From: Mesorhizobium sp. Root554 | Lineage (GTDB): Bacteria; Pseudomonadota; Alphaproteobacteria; Rhizobiales; Rhizobiaceae | Length of the DNA stretch: 64,000 nucleotides | Direction of reading: 5' to 3' | NCBI RefSeq assembly: GCF_001427025.1 | Contig: NZ_LMGA01000001.1 | Span: forward strand, 1,502,042 to 1,566,041 | Part shown: in pieces, positions 60,353 through 64,000 of the stretch | How positions within the stretch are numbered: position 1 is the first letter of the stretch | How the letters are laid out: every line of letters begins with the position of its first letter | Notes under the pieces: model-generated | Seen by the model: only the letters and a program-made list of their open reading frames with translations | What the model was told of the DNA's origin: nothing | The model's database searches: none | Translations under genes and position numbers: made by a program

Positions 60353-60903
60353 TGGTGGCGGGCATCGGCTGCAAGAAGGGCGTCGGCGAACGCGAGGTGA
60401 TGGAAGCGCTCGCGTCGGCGCTTTCCGCGCATGGCCTTGGCCTGACGGCGCTCGACGCCATAGCCACAGCCGCAGCCAAGCGCGCCGAGCCGGCCATCGG
60501 CGAGGCGGCGCGCCGCCTCGGCCTCCCGCTCCATATCATTCAGGATGACGCCTTGCAGGCCGCCTCGGACGGGTGCCTCACCGCGTCCGGACATTCGCTG
60601 GCGATTTCCGGTCTGCCTTCACTGTCGGAAGCCGCAGCCCTCGCCTCCATCGGTGCGGGTGCGCGACTTCTGGGACCTCGCACCGTGCACGGCAACGTGA
60701 CCTGCGCGCTGGCAACGTTGGATGGCGTCTTCCCTTCTCCCCTTGTGGGAGAAAATGGCTCGGCGCGCAGCGACAAGACGGATGAGGGGTCGTTCGCGGC
60801 GCAAATTACCCCTCATCCGACCTCGCCCTCGCCTGGCTCGAGGTCGGCCACCTTCTCCCACAAGGGGAGAAGGTATGGCGATAAATCGGAGCCCCGCCCA
60901 TGA
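60349..60903 (+). CDS. cobE: Cobalamin biosynthesis protein CobE with repeat-derived tail
   Basis: This 184-aa protein starts [20 protein letters not shown], the CobE/CbiG C-terminal domain fold, and contains [19 protein letters not shown]. The family normally ends soon after residue 128; here the last 56 residues translate a palindromic repeat (60733-60873) plus linker. The tail reaches a TGA that overlaps the cobM ATG, so coupling to cobM is kept. The exact role of CobE in the pathway is unsettled. Confidence 0.87.
   Translation: MMVAGIGCKKGVGEREVMEALASALSAHGLGLTALDAIATAAAKRAEPAIGEAARRLGLPLHIIQDDALQAASDGCLTASGHSLAISGLPSLSEAAALASIGAGARLLGPRTVHGNVTCALATLDGVFPSPLVGENGSARSDKTDEGSFAAQITPHPTSPSPGSRSATFSHKGRRYGDKSEPRP
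60733..60873. repeat. Palindromic repeat pair at the end of cobE
   Basis: CCTTCTCCC-CTTGT-GGGAGAA (60733-60753) and its inverse CTTCTCCC-ACAAG-GGGAGAAGG (60852-60872) enclose TCATCCGACCTCGCC-type sequence. Each half is a hairpin and the two halves can also pair with each other. It is read through by cobE. Confidence 0.7.
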
Positions 60904-61664
60904 CCGTTCATTTCATCGGCGCCGGGCCGGGCGCCGCCGACCTCATCACCCTGCGCGGTCGCGACCTGCTCGCCTCCTGCCCGGTCTGCCTCTATGCCGG
61001 CTCGATCGTTTCGCCGGAACTGCTGCGGCATTGCCAGCCCGGCACGCGCATCGTCGACACCGCGCCGTTGTCGCTGGATGAGATCGAAGCCGAATATGCC
61101 GCCGCTCATCAGGCCGGCCAGGATGTCGCCCGCCTGCATTCAGGCGATCTTTCGGTGTGGAGCGCGGTGGCCGAACAGGTCCGGCGGCTGGAGCGGCTGG
61201 GCATCCCCTACACGATGACACCCGGCGTGCCGGCCTTCGCGGCGGCCGCTTCGGCGCTTGGTCGCGAGTTGACCATCCCTGAAGTCGCGCAAAGCCTCGT
61301 GCTGACGCGCGTTTCCGGCCGCGCCTCGAAAATGCCGCCGGGCGAGACGCTCGCCGCCTTCGGGCGCACCGGCGCCACCCTCGCCATCCATCTCGCCATC
61401 CACACCATCGACCGCGTCGTCGCCGAACTCACTCCGCTCTACGGCCCGGATTGCCCGGTCGCAATCGTCTTTCGCGCCTCCTGGCCGGACGAACGCGTTC
61501 TGCGCGCCACGCTTTCCACCATCGAAGAAAAGCTCGCCGCCGATCCGATGGAACGCACCGCCATCATCTTTGTCGGCCAATCGCTGGCAGCGGCGGATTT
61601 CACCGAAAGCTCCCTCTACGACGCTTATTACCAGCGCCGCTTTCGCGGTCGGGAGGGCTTGTGA
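60900..61664 (+). CDS. cobM: Precorrin-4 C11-methyltransferase CobM
   Basis: This 254-aa tetrapyrrole methylase starts [20 protein letters not shown] and has [19 protein letters not shown] and [19 protein letters not shown]. It methylates C11 to give precorrin-5. GGAG lies 8 nt upstream, downstream of the repeat in cobE. It overlaps cobE (ATGA) and cobA (GTGA). Confidence 0.95.
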   Translation: MTVHFIGAGPGAADLITLRGRDLLASCPVCLYAGSIVSPELLRHCQPGTRIVDTAPLSLDEIEAEYAAAHQAGQDVARLHSGDLSVWSAVAEQVRRLERLGIPYTMTPGVPAFAAAASALGRELTIPEVAQSLVLTRVSGRASKMPPGETLAAFGRTGATLAIHLAIHTIDRVVAELTPLYGPDCPVAIVFRASWPDERVLRATLSTIEEKLAADPMERTAIIFVGQSLAAADFTESSLYDAYYQRRFRGREGL

Positions 61665-62473
61665 GCAACGCCAGCAAAGAGCCGGAAAGCGCACTCGTTC
61701 GCGCATTTGCGCGGCTGAAACTCGAACCGAGAAAGCTCCAGGCCGGTCATGTCTGGCTGGTTGGCGCCGGGCCGGGCGATCCCGGCCTGCTGACAATCGA
61801 GGCGCTCAGCGCACTCGATCAGGCCGACGCGCTTGTGCACGACGCGCTGGTGTCGCCGGAAATCGTCGCCGTCGCCGAGCAGGCGGAAAAATTCTATGTC
61901 GGCAAGCGCGGCGGCAGGCTTTCCATCCCGCAGGGCGAGATCAACGCCTTGCTGGTGCGGCTGGCGCGGGAGAACCGCAAGGTCGTGCGGCTGAAAGGCG
62001 GACATCCCTATGTTTTCGGGCGGGGCGGCGAGGAAACGCTTGCCCTCGCACAGAACGGCATCCCCCACCGGGTGCTGCCCGGCGTCACCTCGGCCTTCGG
62101 CGGGCTGACCTCCGCCGGCATTCCGGCAACCATGCGCGGCGTTAACGGCGCGATCATCCTGGCCACCGGCTTCGCCGCCGTCTCCGACGACCGCCCGGAC
62201 TGGACGGCGCTTGCCCGCACGGGCCAGCCCATCGTCATCTATATGGGCCTGACCCATATGCAGGCGACCGTCGCCGACCTGCTCGCCGGCGGCCTGCCGG
62301 AAACGACGCCGGCGGCTATGGTCGAAAACGCCACCCTGCCGCAGGAACGCACCGTGGTGGCGACGCTGGGCACACTGGTCGAGGCCGCGCAACGAGAAGC
62401 GGTCGTGTCCCCCGCCCTGATCGTCGTCGGCGGCATCGTCGCCATGCGCGACAGGCTGCGGGGCGGCGCATGA
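61661..62473 (+). CDS. cobA: Uroporphyrinogen-III C-methyltransferase CobA
   Basis: This 270-aa enzyme commits uroporphyrinogen III to corrin synthesis by methylation at C2 and C7, giving precorrin-2. [35 protein letters not shown] and [17 protein letters not shown] are diagnostic. The start is GTG at 61661, with GGGAGG 4 nt upstream, overlapping the cobM stop. Confidence 0.95.
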   Translation: MSNASKEPESALVRAFARLKLEPRKLQAGHVWLVGAGPGDPGLLTIEALSALDQADALVHDALVSPEIVAVAEQAEKFYVGKRGGRLSIPQGEINALLVRLARENRKVVRLKGGHPYVFGRGGEETLALAQNGIPHRVLPGVTSAFGGLTSAGIPATMRGVNGAIILATGFAAVSDDRPDWTALARTGQPIVIYMGLTHMQATVADLLAGGLPETTPAAMVENATLPQERTVVATLGTLVEAAQREAVVSPALIVVGGIVAMRDRLRGGA

Positions 62474-63786
62474 GCGCCCGCGGCATCATCGTCGGCGCGC
62501 CGCGTTCCGGCTCCGGCAAGACCAGCGTCACCATCGGCCTGCTGCGCGCGCTGGCCCGACGCGGCATCCGCGTGCGCGGCGCGAAGTCAGGGCCGGACTA
62601 TATCGATCCGGGCTTCCACGCCGCCGCCACCGGCCTGCCCGGCGTCAATCTCGACAGCTGGGCGATGCCGCCGGCGCTGCTCAATGCACTGGCTGCCAGG
62701 ACGGCCGAAGACGCGGATTTCGTCGTTCTCGAAAGCGCCATGGGCCTGTTCGACGGCATTCCGGGGGCGCCGGGGCGCAGCGGCGCCGCCGCCGATCTCG
62801 CGCGCCTTTACGGCCTGCCGACGCTGCTGGTGCTCGACGTTTCCGGTCAATCCACCACCGCCGCCGCCGTGGCCAAGGGTTTTGCCACCTACGATCCGCA
62901 GGTCCGTATTGCCGGCGTCGTGCTGAACCGTGTGGGCAGCGACCGTCATCGCCGCCTCTGCGCCGACGCCATCGAGGCGCTCGGCTTGCCGGTCGTCGGC
63001 GCGATCATGCGGGATCCGACGCTGACGATGCCGGAACGGCATCTCGGTTTGGTCCAGGCCAGCGAGCACGCCGGCCTCACCGCCTTCATCGATAAGATGG
63101 CGGACATGGTCGAGGCCTCGCTGGACCTGGATGCAATCATGAAACTGGCCGCGCCGCTTGCACCGCAGTCCGGAGACTTCGGTTCGGCCCTGCCGCCACC
63201 GGGCCAGCGCATCGCGCTCGCGGAAGACGCCGCCTTCACCTTCCTCTATCCGCACGTCGCAACCCATTGGCGGGACGCCGGCGCGGAGATCGTGCCGTTC
63301 TCGCCGCTGGCAAATGAAGGTCCGCGCGCCGACTGCGACGTCTGCTGGCTACCCGGCGGCTATCCGGAACTGCACGCCGGACACTTGTCCGCCGCGAACC
63401 ATTTCCGTGCCGGAGTGCTGCGCTTCGCCTCGACCAAGCCGATTCATGGCGAGTGCGGCGGCTTCATGGTCCTCGGCGAATCCCTTGAGGATGCCGGGGG
63501 CGAAACGCACGCGATGCTCGGCCTGCTCGGCCATTCCACCAGTTTCGCCAAGCGCAAGATGAACCTCGGCTACCGTCAGGCGCAACTGAGGGCCGAGTGC
63601 GCCCTCGGCCGGGCGGGCGCGACCATACGCGGCCACGAATTCCACTATGCCCGAATGACGGAAACAGGCAATGACGAGCCGCTGGCCGATCTTGCCGACG
63701 GCCAAGGCAACCCGCTGGGCGCGTCAGGCTTCAGGCGCGGCCAAGTCAGCGGCACATTCTTCCACGCCATTGCGAGGGGTGAGTGA
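62470..63786 (+). CDS. cobB: Hydrogenobyrinic acid a,c-diamide synthase CobB
   Basis: This 438-aa amidotransferase has an N-terminal P-loop domain (APRSGSGKTSVTIGLL near residue 10) and a C-terminal class I glutaminase with the catalytic cysteine in HGECGGFMVLGESLED near residue 328. It amidates carboxylates a and c using glutamine, preparing the substrate for CobN. It overlaps cobA; cobV follows after 67 bp. Confidence 0.95.
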   Translation: MSARGIIVGAPRSGSGKTSVTIGLLRALARRGIRVRGAKSGPDYIDPGFHAAATGLPGVNLDSWAMPPALLNALAARTAEDADFVVLESAMGLFDGIPGAPGRSGAAADLARLYGLPTLLVLDVSGQSTTAAAVAKGFATYDPQVRIAGVVLNRVGSDRHRRLCADAIEALGLPVVGAIMRDPTLTMPERHLGLVQASEHAGLTAFIDKMADMVEASLDLDAIMKLAAPLAPQSGDFGSALPPPGQRIALAEDAAFTFLYPHVATHWRDAGAEIVPFSPLANEGPRADCDVCWLPGGYPELHAGHLSAANHFRAGVLRFASTKPIHGECGGFMVLGESLEDAGGETHAMLGLLGHSTSFAKRKMNLGYRQAQLRAECALGRAGATIRGHEFHYARMTETGNDEPLADLADGQGNPLGASGFRRGQVSGTFFHAIARGE

Positions 63787-63853
63787 TGATACTTTCCCTC
63801 AGCGTTCCTTCGCGACCTAAAGTGCCGTCGCCTCAGATGGCGAGCGGCCGCAA

Positions 63854-64000
63854 ATGAGTATATTCCTGAAATCGTTCGCCCCGCGCGACATCCTGCTATG
63901 CCTCGTCTTCTTCACCCGGCTGCCGCTGCCGAGCCTCGATTTCCGCGGTCGCACGCTGGCGCAGGCCATATGGGCCGCGCCGATTACCGGCATTGCCATC
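63854..64000 (+). CDS. cobV: Adenosylcobinamide-GDP ribazoletransferase CobV (CobS), 5' part
   Basis: The first 49 codons are present; the gene runs off the window. The N-terminus reads FAPRDILLCLVFFTRLPLPS, the characteristic start of CobV/CobS, the membrane enzyme that joins alpha-ribazole to adenosyl-GDP-cobinamide to complete B12. It lies 67 bp after cobB in the same direction. Confidence 0.85.
   Translation, partial: MSIFLKSFAPRDILLCLVFFTRLPLPSLDFRGRTLAQAIWAAPITGIAI

Overview
The window is high-GC chromosomal DNA from an alphaproteobacterium of the order Hyphomicrobiales, most like the Mesorhizobium/Phyllobacteriaceae group. The evidence is the aerobic (cobG/cobN-type) cobalamin pathway with cbtAB, a nuo operon that includes small rhizobial extras, the proS-lolC-lolD order, DUF1467 and methylmalonyl-CoA epimerase beside RNase J, an alphaproteobacterial LexA box (GTTC-N7-GTTC), and rhizobial-type TTGAC-N17-CTAAAT promoters. 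No phage, IS element, CRISPR array or rRNA operon was seen. There is one tRNA, Leu(GAG).

Layout. (1) 1-8.4 kb: a nitroreductase, then a minus-strand operon (NMT1-like ABC importer, AtzC/CodA-like amidohydrolase, FAD oxidoreductase, flavodoxin-fold reductase) opposite a plus-strand RidA-creatininase pair. It probably imports and breaks down a nitrogenous compound of unknown identity. (2) 8.4-13.4 kb: the late cobalamin block: a tyrosine phosphatase coupled to cobC, cobD, cobO, cobP and cbtAB under a B12 riboswitch. (3) 13.4-21.3 kb: MFS exporter, DUF1624 protein, methyltransferase, LiuR-type regulator, mgtE, tRNA-Leu, lipB, an M50 protease, and a 28-codon membrane-peptide gene behind a perfect LexA box. 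(4) 21.6-28.7 kb: lolD, lolC, proS, a 478-bp gap with an orphan terminator (possible sRNA), DUF1467, mce, rnj, birA. (5) 28.7-46.5 kb: the 14-gene nuo (complex I) operon, interrupted by four non-core genes: an S23-type four-helix-bundle gene, an FkbM methyltransferase, a secreted trypco2-domain protein and a helix-hairpin-helix protein. (6) 46.8-49.7 kb: AlkX/YcaQ-like glycosylase, NADAR protein, DUF930 protein. (7) 49.7-64 kb: a second B12 riboswitch and the corrin-ring operon DUF1636-cobW-cobN-cobG-cobH-cobI-cobJ-(cobK reversed)-cobL-cobE-cobM-cobA-cobB-cobV, cut off inside cobV at the window edge.

How they work together. Both B12 blocks begin with a cobalamin riboswitch placed just after a readable promoter, so cobalt uptake (cbtAB), late assembly and corrin-ring synthesis should be repressed together by B12. 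Most cob genes overlap by ATGA and are probably translationally coupled. The nuo genes are packed the same way, and two of the extra genes are coupled by ATGA to the nuo gene before them.

The most notable items are the LexA-controlled 28-aa peptide (a possible SidA-type division inhibitor), a small inverted heptad-repeat element present once with an S23 gene and once empty, the cargo genes in the nuo operon, and palindromic repeats translated in frame inside cobN and cobE.
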